From assembly GCA_963693365.1 (NCBI GenBank), contig CAVNZM010000002.1, positions 5,146,001 through 5,210,000 on the forward strand: a DNA stretch of 64,000 bases, in the 5' to 3' direction. Every line of letters begins with the position of its first letter. The stretch's first letter is position 1. Made by a program: the position numbers and the translations under genes. The notes beneath the pieces are model-generated. The model worked only from the letters and a program-made list of their open reading frames with translations. It searched no databases and was not told the origin of the DNA. Below, in pieces: positions 10,903 through 19,136 of the stretch. The stretch is from Amoebidium appalachense (Eukaryota > Ichthyosporea).

Positions 10903-12087
10903 ATGGCACATGCCTATAATCGTTTCAGAACCTCTTTCAAAGTTCCATCTACACCCATCACACATGTGCGACCATTAAAACGTCCAGCAGATACACCTAC
11001 CACAGATGCACAACCAGAAAAACATCGCCTTAGACTAAGCGCAACACCTATTTACAATACACTACCCATTCAGAATAACACCACACCACTCCGTAGAAAC
11101 ACAATAACAACCATGCCGAAACTTTCGGTTGATACAGTACTGGCAGAACTTGCCCTCGTTAAGAAACAGCTAAATGAGCTGTTACCACTCAAGAACATGA
11201 TAGAAAAACTCCAAACAGAAAATACCCAACTCAAGCTCACCATTGATTCACTCACAGCCCAGCTAAACATTAGTGGATCGCAAAACCCCAAAACTCATGA
11301 GCAAACATCTCGCGACGGAGACATTTCCACCCCAACACAAAACAACACAGGACCGGAAGCACAGCTCCCGGCAGAGTTCCTAGAATATGCGAACTCTCGT
11401 AAAACACCCGAGCTCCGCCAAATTGCCAAGGAAACATATGCCAGCATTCTTGCAGGCAACGAGTACCGCCGCAACTCCCCTCCCAAACCGCCGGCTAAGG
11501 GGAACACCCAAGCAAACGGTAACATCAACATCCCACCCAAATACGAGAGGGTGTATTTCAAAGTCAAGCACGGCAGACGCCCACACAGGGCCATGTGGTC
11601 CATCTTCAAGGCTCTCGGCTTCCGGTGCTCTCGCATCCTTTGTCTGTCCTTCATTGGATACGATGTGCTGGAAGTAGCAGTACGGGGCGACTATAACCGT
11701 GCGTTCATCCGTGACGCGACAAAGGGGTGTGGAAGCTTCTTCACCCACCTCCCAAGCTACGACCCATGCGCGCCGGAAAACATTCAGAAAGCAGACAAAG
11801 AACGTAAAGTGTCTGCTAAGAATGCGTGCGCCACACGTTGTCGTGTACGCATCAGCAAGGCAAAAGAGTTCCTCGCAAAGTTGGAAAACGATGCTACGAG
11901 CGTGATAGACACGGACACGAAGGAACCAATGTTTTCTGGTGAGAAACTGCTCGAGCGCAAACGCCGATGCGAGATGGAAATCGAGCTCTTCTGCGAACTG
12001 TTCGCGCTGGCGGAAGGTCGTGCATACGACCCCGTAAGCGACAAGTGGGAACCAACCCCACAGGTGTCGGACCAAACCGATGCCTAA
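10903..12087 (+). CDS. LINE ORF1 protein (nucleic-acid-binding candidate)
   Basis: 394 residues. The N-terminal third is rich in Pro, Thr and basic residues. A coiled coil follows at about residues 70-122 (VDTVLAELALVKKQL..., leucine heptads), then a low-complexity linker and a globular C-terminal half. I see no CCHC zinc knuckle. In two-ORF LINEs this protein binds element RNA to form the transposition particle. It ends in GAT GCC TAA, which overlaps the ORF2 ATG by eight bases, so ORF2 is probably made by termination-reinitiation. No named family is recognised for the C-terminal half. Confidence 0.75.
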   Translation: MAHAYNRFRTSFKVPSTPITHVRPLKRPADTPTTDAQPEKHRLRLSATPIYNTLPIQNNTTPLRRNTITTMPKLSVDTVLAELALVKKQLNELLPLKNMIEKLQTENTQLKLTIDSLTAQLNISGSQNPKTHEQTSRDGDISTPTQNNTGPEAQLPAEFLEYANSRKTPELRQIAKETYASILAGNEYRRNSPPKPPAKGNTQANGNINIPPKYERVYFKVKHGRRPHRAMWSIFKALGFRCSRILCLSFIGYDVLEVAVRGDYNRAFIRDATKGCGSFFTHLPSYDPCAPENIQKADKERKVSAKNACATRCRVRISKAKEFLAKLENDATSVIDTDTKEPMFSGEKLLERKRRCEMEIELFCELFALAEGRAYDPVSDKWEPTPQVSDQTDA

Positions 12088-15000
12088 TTTATCCTTCTTC
12101 TTCTGGAATGCTCGGACACTGGGCCCCCAAAAGGGCCTCCCCCCCGGGACACTCGACGATAAAATCAGCTACATACAACAACAGACAAACAACCACACGT
12201 TTACAGTGATTTGCGAAACACAGTTTAAAAACCACCACAAATTCAACTCTACATTGGTCGACACATCCACACACCCCGGTTACGCGAAAAACCGAGGCAT
12301 TATTGTACTTGCCGCACCACACGTGAGAGTGAAGTGCAAACCGGTAGCAAAAACGGAATTCTCGGTTTCTATAGAGTTTCTTTCTAATGTTTTTACTTTT
12401 GTATATTACCCACCATCTATGTCGGTTGTCGAATTGACTCACGAGTTGTCACAGTTACCAATGTCCACTGTTATTTTAGGTGATTTTAACACGCGACTCC
12501 ACCACACAGACACACTGCAAGTGAGTGTCGGGTACCCATCTAAGCCCCCGGAGCGTGCTATCCCTTTAGCAAGGTATGTCCAAAGTCACACTTTGCGGTT
12601 CCCTCAAATATCCCATGCCCACAACACCGACTGGGGAGTGGCCTTTTGGCCATCAACCATGTCAAAACTCTCTCTCCCTCCTAACCTCTCTAGGTCATCT
12701 GACCACTCTCCTATCCTTTTCCTACCTAAGATCTCCCTTGATCTGCTCCCCCCTCCCCCTCCCACCTTTCGCCTCCGTCTATCCCAGCTTAAGTCACAGT
12801 GGGGTAGAGTTGATGTATGTGTATGCTATGCTACGAAACACCCTATATATATGCGCCTATTAGAATCTGCACAAGCCAGGCCAGATTCACATCTCGTACT
12901 AGATACATGCACTAACTTTATTGTTGATGATTTGATAGATCTCGGTGATTATGCTGGCGGTGGTAGGAAGGAATATCCCGATGCTCTCTTGTTACCAAAC
13001 ACCACTCCCGCTAGACTAGGTGAACCCCTGTCTCAAAAGGAAAGCTTGCGCCGGCTTGCTAGTATGAATCGATTTGGCCCCCCTGCTCGTATTATTGGTG
13101 ATACCACTGGAGACCCCCTCATAGACTCTGATAAGTATTTCTCGGAACTGTTTAAAGATAGGACCCCCGCTCAGAAACCTATTGTGTGGCCTGTAGACCC
13201 ATCTATCCCCATAGAATCGATCCTCCCCTTTTTCAGTCCCGATGCCATATGGTCTGTGATATCTAGTTATAGCTCTAGTAAGTCTTGTGGACCTGATGGA
13301 CTCCCTGCTGGGTTTCTTAAAATCCTTGTTCCCTCCTACCCACAAAAGGAAAGTGATCGTGCTATTAAACCTGATCTTACTATCATGTTAAGCTCTCTCT
13401 TTTCTTGGTGTGTTAAATGTGGACATGTCCCGTCATCTTGGTTAGATACCTTAGTGATCCCCATAGTTAAGAAGGACTCTGAGGGCCCCATATCATCCTT
13501 TCGCCCCATTACACTAACCCAGGTTGTTCGTAGATTCTTTGAAGCTTGCTTACTTAGGTTATTTGCACATCACCCTAGGTTTCAATCTATTCTTCACATA
13601 CACCCATGCCAATCCGCTTTTCGTAAAAACAATTCATGTTATGTTCAAATAATGGCACTGCACGATTCTATGCAAGTTGGTGCACAATATGTTGGCTTTA
13701 TTGATTGGAAAACTGCTTACGATTCTGTCTCCCCTGGTCTCCTATGGGAAAAGCTTGCTGCACGGGGTGTACCACACTGCATTGGTGTTCTGTTAGAAGC
13801 ACTCTTGTCTCAAACCTATGGTAGAGCTGTGGTTAATGGGCATCTTTCATATGGTTTTGCTCGTACTAGAGGTCTCTTGCAGGGTTCATTGCTTAGCCCC
13901 TTTTTGTTTAACCTATTTATAGATGATTTGGCTGTCAAGATTTACGCCGAAAACGATGACCCTATTAATAACTTTCCGCCTGCACTTCTCTATGCTGATG
14001 ATCTGTCCCTCCTTGCCCGTACCCCTAGACGCCTGCAAAGATTGTTCGATGTAGTGTCAGAGTGGTGCAAGGCAAACCTTATGATCCTTAACATAGACAA
14101 ATGTGGTGTTCTTGTACCTGATATAGCTAACAATTTACACACATTTACATTATCATCTAAACCTGTACCTATAGTTCCAGAATACAAATATCTTGGTGTT
14201 CCGGTTGATTCTGTTGGTGTTATGTTTCCCCATATGGTCGAAAAGAGGGTAGAGTTGGCTCGTAAGCGGTTAGCTTTCTTCTCGGCTAATATTTTTAAAG
14301 ACACACCCCTCCATCCTTCTATTAGACTTACATTTATTCGCACTTTTGTCTTCCCGGCATGTGAATATGGTTTACCCCTTCTCGCCGCTTGGATCAAGAA
14401 AGAGAGAACTAGAGCGCTTAAACCCTTGGCAAATTTCCTTGAAGCAGAAGTTGCCTCCTTTCTATCTAACAACTGTTGTAAACCTGGGCCTGTAACGCTC
14501 TCGATATATGGTCTGGTCCCAATAGCTGCTAGAGTATCCTATCTCGCGCTGAAATTCAATAAGCACATAAGCCGCTTAAAGAAGTATTTGCCCTCCCACC
14601 CTCTCTTCTCTATCCGACCTGTCCCCTCCTCACCTCTCCCCTCTTTCCTCCCCTCTCTCTCCCCTTCTCCCCTGGGCACAAATACAAATAAACCCCGCAA
14701 TAGTGTGTGTGTGACTTTGGACTGCCACTTACTTATTAAACATGTACACAATCACAAGATAATCACGCAATATAACAAATGGAAAAAGATACCACACGAC
14801 ACTAGACCCGATGAAAGCATACACCTTGAAAAACTAAGCCTTATGTCTCGTTTTATATATACTGACCGCCTCAACCATATTGCCAAATATGGCACTCGCA
14901 AGTGTATAACACCTAAATACATATTACCTTCCTGTAGAACTGGTCTTTCTCTAGCTGATGGTATTATTGATCAATTACCACGCTTTTACTGTACACGTGC

Positions 15001-15274
15001 TATACAGTGGAGATCTAATAAGTATAAGGTGGCATCATTTGCATGCCCAAACAACACACACACACACCAGTTTAACCGGTCATGTATCGCCAAATGTAGT
15101 TTGATAGACCACATAATACCGCAACACACACACGTCACATTCACAACAGACACCCAGAAAGATAGCCTACCTGTAAATTACAACATCCTTGATTTTATAC
15201 TAAACACGCGTAACTACGACCTGTTTATTAGATGTATTGATTGGCTTGAGAAACACATCACTACAAAATTATAG
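12080..15274 (+). CDS. LINE ORF2: endonuclease plus reverse transcriptase
   Basis: 1064 residues. The N-terminal APE-like endonuclease shows FFFWNARTLG, ICETQF (catalytic Glu), ILGDFNTR and a closing SSDHSPILF. The RT domain shows SCGPDGLPAGF, FRPITLTQVVRRFFE, QSAFRKNNSC, FIDWKTAYDSV (first catalytic Asp), GLLQGSLLSPFLFNLFIDDL and LLYADDLSLL (Y-A-D-D, where many LINEs have F-A-D-D). There is no RNase H domain and no clear C-terminal CCHC. It nicks the target and copies element RNA there. The frame is intact throughout, so the copy may be recent. I leave the clade open. Confidence 0.9.
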   Translation: MPNLSFFFWNARTLGPQKGLPPGTLDDKISYIQQQTNNHTFTVICETQFKNHHKFNSTLVDTSTHPGYAKNRGIIVLAAPHVRVKCKPVAKTEFSVSIEFLSNVFTFVYYPPSMSVVELTHELSQLPMSTVILGDFNTRLHHTDTLQVSVGYPSKPPERAIPLARYVQSHTLRFPQISHAHNTDWGVAFWPSTMSKLSLPPNLSRSSDHSPILFLPKISLDLLPPPPPTFRLRLSQLKSQWGRVDVCVCYATKHPIYMRLLESAQARPDSHLVLDTCTNFIVDDLIDLGDYAGGGRKEYPDALLLPNTTPARLGEPLSQKESLRRLASMNRFGPPARIIGDTTGDPLIDSDKYFSELFKDRTPAQKPIVWPVDPSIPIESILPFFSPDAIWSVISSYSSSKSCGPDGLPAGFLKILVPSYPQKESDRAIKPDLTIMLSSLFSWCVKCGHVPSSWLDTLVIPIVKKDSEGPISSFRPITLTQVVRRFFEACLLRLFAHHPRFQSILHIHPCQSAFRKNNSCYVQIMALHDSMQVGAQYVGFIDWKTAYDSVSPGLLWEKLAARGVPHCIGVLLEALLSQTYGRAVVNGHLSYGFARTRGLLQGSLLSPFLFNLFIDDLAVKIYAENDDPINNFPPALLYADDLSLLARTPRRLQRLFDVVSEWCKANLMILNIDKCGVLVPDIANNLHTFTLSSKPVPIVPEYKYLGVPVDSVGVMFPHMVEKRVELARKRLAFFSANIFKDTPLHPSIRLTFIRTFVFPACEYGLPLLAAWIKKERTRALKPLANFLEAEVASFLSNNCCKPGPVTLSIYGLVPIAARVSYLALKFNKHISRLKKYLPSHPLFSIRPVPSSPLPSFLPSLSPSPLGTNTNKPRNSVCVTLDCHLLIKHVHNHKIITQYNKWKKIPHDTRPDESIHLEKLSLMSRFIYTDRLNHIAKYGTRKCITPKYILPSCRTGLSLADGIIDQLPRFYCTRAIQWRSNKYKVASFACPNNTHTHQFNRSCIAKCSLIDHIIPQHTHVTFTTDTQKDSLPVNYNILDFILNTRNYDLFIRCIDWLEKHITTKL

Positions 15275-15278
15275 CGCA

Positions 15279-15347
<69 letters not shown>

Positions 15348-15380
15348 CCAGCTGATACCGAGTGTCCCGAGGGGAGCCCC

Positions 15381-15426
<46 letters not shown>

Positions 15427-15427
<1 letters not shown>

Positions 15428-15622
15428 GGGGAACCCCAACTAATTGATTTCTCCTTGTAGTCTTTATGGTGTCTCGTAGAGAAAGTAAACCCTGATATAT
15501 AGTCACCACCCGACATCTATGTACGTGATCATGATATACCGCTGAGGGGATATTCCGAGCAAAACCCCCCCCCCCATACCTGAGACTGGTTCTCTTTGCC
15601 TCGAGTAAACAGCGTAAACCCC

Positions 15623-15653
<31 letters not shown>

Positions 15654-15669
15654 ATACACATCTATAGGG

Positions 15670-15729
<60 letters not shown>

Positions 15730-15753
15730 ATGTAATATATATATATACATATA
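15427..15753. other. Spacer with (TA)n and (CA)n between LINE and DNA transposon
   Basis: It contains short C runs, a (TA)n tract (15624-15650), a (CA)n tract (15669-15724) and another TA tract up to the left inverted repeat at 15754. No gene is visible. Confidence 0.5.
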
Positions 15754-16001
15754 CAGGGGCAAACCTACGAATCTTGAGAACTTTTCCCAGAAACTTGTAC
15801 TTATAACAATAAAGCGACAGCCGTTTAGTACAGGCAGTTGATTTGTCGACCATACATCGATCACATGTGTCGTGCACAGTCGCAAAACAAAAACAAGAGG
15901 TCCCGTCGAAGTACCCACACTCCCGCTTTGTCTCCTAACCTTTTTTTATAGTCACTAAAACTCCGGCGCTTCGAGGCCAAACATACACAAGGACAAGTAA
16001 A

Positions 16002-16145
16002 ATGGCATTTGCCGACATTATTTTTCTTGTGCCCCGGCTTGACACAAGCGATATGGTTGACATAGAGTACAAGGATGATGCGCAGTTAGTGAGAATCAAG
16101 CACTATCCTCTCCCCTACTTTCCTGCAGTGCCTCTAAGTGTGTGA
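16002..16145 (+). CDS. Small ORF inside the inverted-repeat unit
   Basis: 47 codons starting MAFADIIFLVPRLDTSDMVD and ending in TGA, preceded by an A-rich AAA-ATG context. No homology is recognised. It is one of several short frames in the unit and could be chance. Confidence 0.25.
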   Translation: MAFADIIFLVPRLDTSDMVDIEYKDDAQLVRIKHYPLPYFPAVPLSV

Positions 16146-16192
16146 TTTGGCGTCGGGTGTGCTCGAGGTATATTGTGCTGGTGCTCCAACCG

Positions 16193-16556
16193 TCATCAGA
16201 GTAGGCTAGCAACGCACGCGTCTGGGTGTATATACTTAACCGCCGTTTCCATTTCCCCTGACATGAGACGTAAGGGCACTACAATGGTAGGTGGGAGGGC
16301 GTCACCGGACGCAACAATAGTGGGAATGATGGATAGGTGCCAGTCTTGCTCCGCAAACCCATAGCCGACTTTGTATGTGTTTTTCATGTCTGTGACCGTG
16401 AGAAGTTTTTTGTCTAGTTGCCTGTTCCATGAACATGGGATTATACTTGGGCCCGTACTTGTAACCCTGCTTTATTACACTAGGTGCGCTTCGAGTGGTG
16501 GGCCCTTTTTTGCGAAGCTTAGGCATAGGCTTGTTTTTTTTGGGAGCCTTTGCCAT
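16193..16556 (-). CDS. Lysine-rich hypothetical protein with an apparent frame change
   Basis: The frame opens at 16556 with MAKAPKKNKPMPKLRKKG, a strongly basic N terminus, and runs about 50 codons. A second open frame overlaps it and continues to a TGA near 16193 with ordinary protein-like sequence (KNTYKVGYGFAEQDWH ...). The switch lies near a run of six A around 16410-16416, so either a frameshift or an assembly indel may divide one gene. The basic N terminus suggests nucleic-acid binding. No family is recognised. Confidence 0.35.
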
Positions 16557-17297
16557 TTTCTGACACGCAGTTACAACAGTGCTGTGCTATGCTAGTGTTG
16601 TGGTCAGCTATGAAGGCCAATGCTACCCCGAGCATCACGTGCTCACACAAGTACCTACCCCTACAATATTACACCCAAACAAAGGCCCAAGCTACTCAAA
16701 AACACCTATTTATTTGAAAAGAAAGTGGTTTGTGCCCTTTTATTACGTAGAAAACACGTCCGAAGGGTTTCGACCCGCAGCTCTTGAGAGCTCACATTTC
16801 ACGTTCTGGGTATCGGAGAAGCGCCCTTTTTTTTTTCCGTTGCAGGCCTGAGTGTCAGTAACCGCCCCGCCCATATTAAAAAAAAAACCAATGAGAAAAA
16901 ACGCATAAAAAAAGAAAATAACCAAGGAAGGGATCATAAGTTTCTCAGCTGTCACGTCAACTTTTTTTCCCGATTCTTCACCATGGCAGGTATATGAAGG
17001 CTTTCGTTTCTTCTTTTTGTGGTGGGAGGTGTCAGGAGGGAGTCCCACTCAGGGGAACGTGACTGCAGCGTGTGTGTGGTGTGGCCTGGTGTATTCCTAC
17101 TGCTGTGAGAGTGAACATGGGGGGATCTCCCTTTCGCGGAGTTTCTCGCTTGAGAAGTGGTTTCTTCAACGCCTGGTGGTCCACTGCAACCTATGGTAAC
17201 TTCTACACGCTGTCTACGCTTCTACGCGACCTATTGGCGGTGGGCTGCTGCAACTTCTTCAGCTACTTCTGCGCTGCGTGAGTGGAGGGGCGGCTAC
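16557..17297. other. Remainder of the unit, left of the copia insertion
   Basis: It contains several A and T tracts (16880-16970) and an open frame from about 17202 that is still open at the copia insertion point. A second small ORF starts at ATG 17119 (MGGSPFRGVSRLRSGFF). No homology is recognised for either. Confidence 0.3.
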
Positions 17298-18063
17298 TGT
17301 TGGAGTACACTGGTACTCCCGGCTAGCAATGTCTGTTAGAGAAAGTTTCTGAGCAATTGAATAATTGTTTCAACACTCACTCGAGTGCATAGAGCTTTTG
17401 TTTACGGTCATATTCATATATGGTAGTTATATGTTTGAGCCAAAACTGTACCAATGACGAGCTTCATTAGCAACGTGCTAATTGTGCTCATTAATTAATA
17501 TTCCCGGTTCAGATGATGTCATGTTTATATTTGCCACAGGATTCTATTCTTAGAGTGGTAGTGTGCTTTATTCCCGGATATTCTCAGAATATTTTTAGTT
17601 GTGTGAAGTAAGATTTACGTTTTAACTGCAATTGGTGTGTTAAACACGTTTATTTGTGTGCTTTAGTGCAAGTTAACTAGCCACCCAACGTGCACAGTTA
17701 ACTTTTATATCTTTAACGACTTGTTTTCATTGTGCTCTCTTTTCGGCCATGCTGTACATGGCCCACCACCAGGGTGCACACGAGGCCACCATGAGGTGGC
17801 CAACGACTATATAAAGCAGTGCCTCCCATGTCACAAACATGGGAAGCAGAACGTTTGATTTACACTTTTCTACTGTCGTTTTCAGTGCACAAAACACATA
17901 GACAAGTTACCCATCATACACGACACTATGTCTGACAACTTACAGTTGCAGCAACTAGTCCAACTACTGGAGCAGAGGTTGGCCTCACAAGATGCAATCA
18001 TTTCTGACTTACAGAAGGAACAACGTGCACTAGAACTAGCTTCTATGAACACAATGTCCAACA
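17298..18063 (+). repeat. 5' LTR of the copia element
   Basis: 766 bases, TG...CA with 7-bp inverted ends. It holds a TATA box (TATATAAAG, 17808-17816) and three closely spaced perfect hairpins around it: 17745-17763, 17784-17801 and 17824-17844. It also contains the gag start codon (17928), so the first 45 codons of gag are LTR sequence. Confidence 0.95.
17808..17816 (+). promoter_or_regulatory. TATA box in the copia 5' LTR
   Basis: TATATAAAG followed by the CCCATGT...ACATGGG hairpin. Transcription from about 17840 would give an 85-90 base leader before the gag ATG at 17928, and the same signal is repeated in the 3' LTR. Confidence 0.55.
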
Positions 18064-19136
18064 GGGTTATGGGCCCCTCACGTAATGATTCCATCAAGTT
18101 CAAGGTCGACATCCCTCTCTTCACTGGCAATGATAATGATTCAGGCACGGACTACCACACATGGGCCGAAACCATGTATGTCCAGCTTTCTGGTGCTGGT
18201 CTTCTCCACACCATCGCGTCCAGTACGGAGCACCCGGCTACCCGTGAACAGGTCGACACTGCCCGTTCCTACCTGTGGCAAGCACTCTCGGTTGACGTGC
18301 GTTGTATCCTAGGGTTAACACGCACCACCACACCTGCGGAGATATGGTCGGCCCTATCTGCCCACTACCTGGAGCAATCTGAGGCCAATCAGTACGACCT
18401 TATTGGGCTGTACATGAATTCTACGCCTGAACCTACGGACACCGCGACGAAATACGCCATGAAACTCCGCGGCTACGTGCGGCGCCTGGCCGATTACGGC
18501 ACACAAATTGGTGATGCTCAAGTGCTGACCAAGCTCACCAACGACCTCGGCAAGGTGCCTTACTACGAAATGCCTGTCATTGCCTACAAGATGACACCCA
18601 AGCCTACCGTGATGGGCCTCCTCCAACAGCTACGGGCATATGAGACCAGCCACCCACGTGCACGTGTGACTACCAGCTCCGGGCCGGCCGCCTTCACCAC
18701 ACGGGCTCCTCAACCTGTCATCTGCCACGGCTGCGGCAAACCAGGCCACATCAAGTCTCAGTGCCCCAACGGCAACGGCCAACACAGCAACTCTGGCAAC
18801 AACCGTGCCAGCACCTACCCCAAGGGTTCCTGCGTCAACCACCCACTGTCTACCAGTCACACTACCGCCATGTGCAAGGGGGGCAACCGTGCCAACGGCC
18901 GCAAACCTAAGGGTGGTCCCCTCCCGCCTGGGTCCTGCATCAACCACCCTGCCTCTACTACCCACACTACGGCACAGTGCAAGGGGGGGCTGCCGCTCCC
19001 CGGGCTTTCCTCATGTCTAGCAACGACTGTGGCACCAACAAGGTGCTCCTCGACTCTGGAGCCACTGACCATGTGTGCCCCCGGCCCAATGTGTTCGTCA
19101 ACATGCGTGCGGCGCCTTACTCCACGGTCCAAGTAG
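17928..19136 (+). CDS. gag: copia Gag with zinc knuckle and C-x2-H-x6-H-x4-C repeats
   Basis: 402 codons before the frame closes; the functional Gag part ends near the G7 run at 18982-18988. The N terminus (LQQLVQLLEQRLASQDAIIS) is coiled-coil-like, followed by a UBN2-type copia Gag core and a CCHC knuckle CHGCGKPGHIKSQC. Two near-identical motifs follow, SCVNHPLSTSHTTAMC and SCINHPASTTHTTAQC. The start codon lies in the LTR and the PBS lies within the frame. The pol frame is reached by a -1 shift at or near AAGGGGGGGC, a plausible slippery site, or by a miscounted G. Confidence 0.88.
   Translation: MSDNLQLQQLVQLLEQRLASQDAIISDLQKEQRALELASMNTMSNRVMGPSRNDSIKFKVDIPLFTGNDNDSGTDYHTWAETMYVQLSGAGLLHTIASSTEHPATREQVDTARSYLWQALSVDVRCILGLTRTTTPAEIWSALSAHYLEQSEANQYDLIGLYMNSTPEPTDTATKYAMKLRGYVRRLADYGTQIGDAQVLTKLTNDLGKVPYYEMPVIAYKMTPKPTVMGLLQQLRAYETSHPRARVTTSSGPAAFTTRAPQPVICHGCGKPGHIKSQCPNGNGQHSNSGNNRASTYPKGSCVNHPLSTSHTTAMCKGGNRANGRKPKGGPLPPGSCINHPASTTHTTAQCKGGLPLPGLSSCLATTVAPTRCSSTLEPLTMCAPGPMCSSTCVRRLTPRSK
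18064..18076 (+). promoter_or_regulatory. Primer-binding site for half initiator tRNA-Met
   Basis: GGGTTATGGGCCC directly follows the 5' LTR and is complementary to the anticodon stem-loop of initiator tRNA-Met (anticodon CAT within CCCATAACC). Drosophila copia uses the same internal tRNA site. Here the site lies inside the gag coding frame. Confidence 0.8.

Larger units (their letters stand above)
10467..15426 (+). mobile_element. Two-ORF non-LTR retrotransposon (LINE), apparently full length
   Basis: It has a 5' tandem array (10467-10770), ORF1 (10903-12087), ORF2 with apurinic-type endonuclease and reverse transcriptase (12080-15274), a (CA)n block in the 3' UTR (15285-15346) and a 42-base A tail (15385-15426). 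Both ORFs are intact. I found no convincing target-site duplication. The motif CGGGGAAC occurs near 10879 and just after the A tail, but its 5' copy lies downstream of the array, so I do not treat it as the boundary. Confidence 0.85.

Noticed and set aside
10879-15440. CGGGGAAC as LINE target-site duplication
   Set aside because: The left copy would place the 5' end within 20 bases of ORF1 and exclude the array; the match is imperfect (CGGGGAACACCCC versus CGGGGAACCCC).
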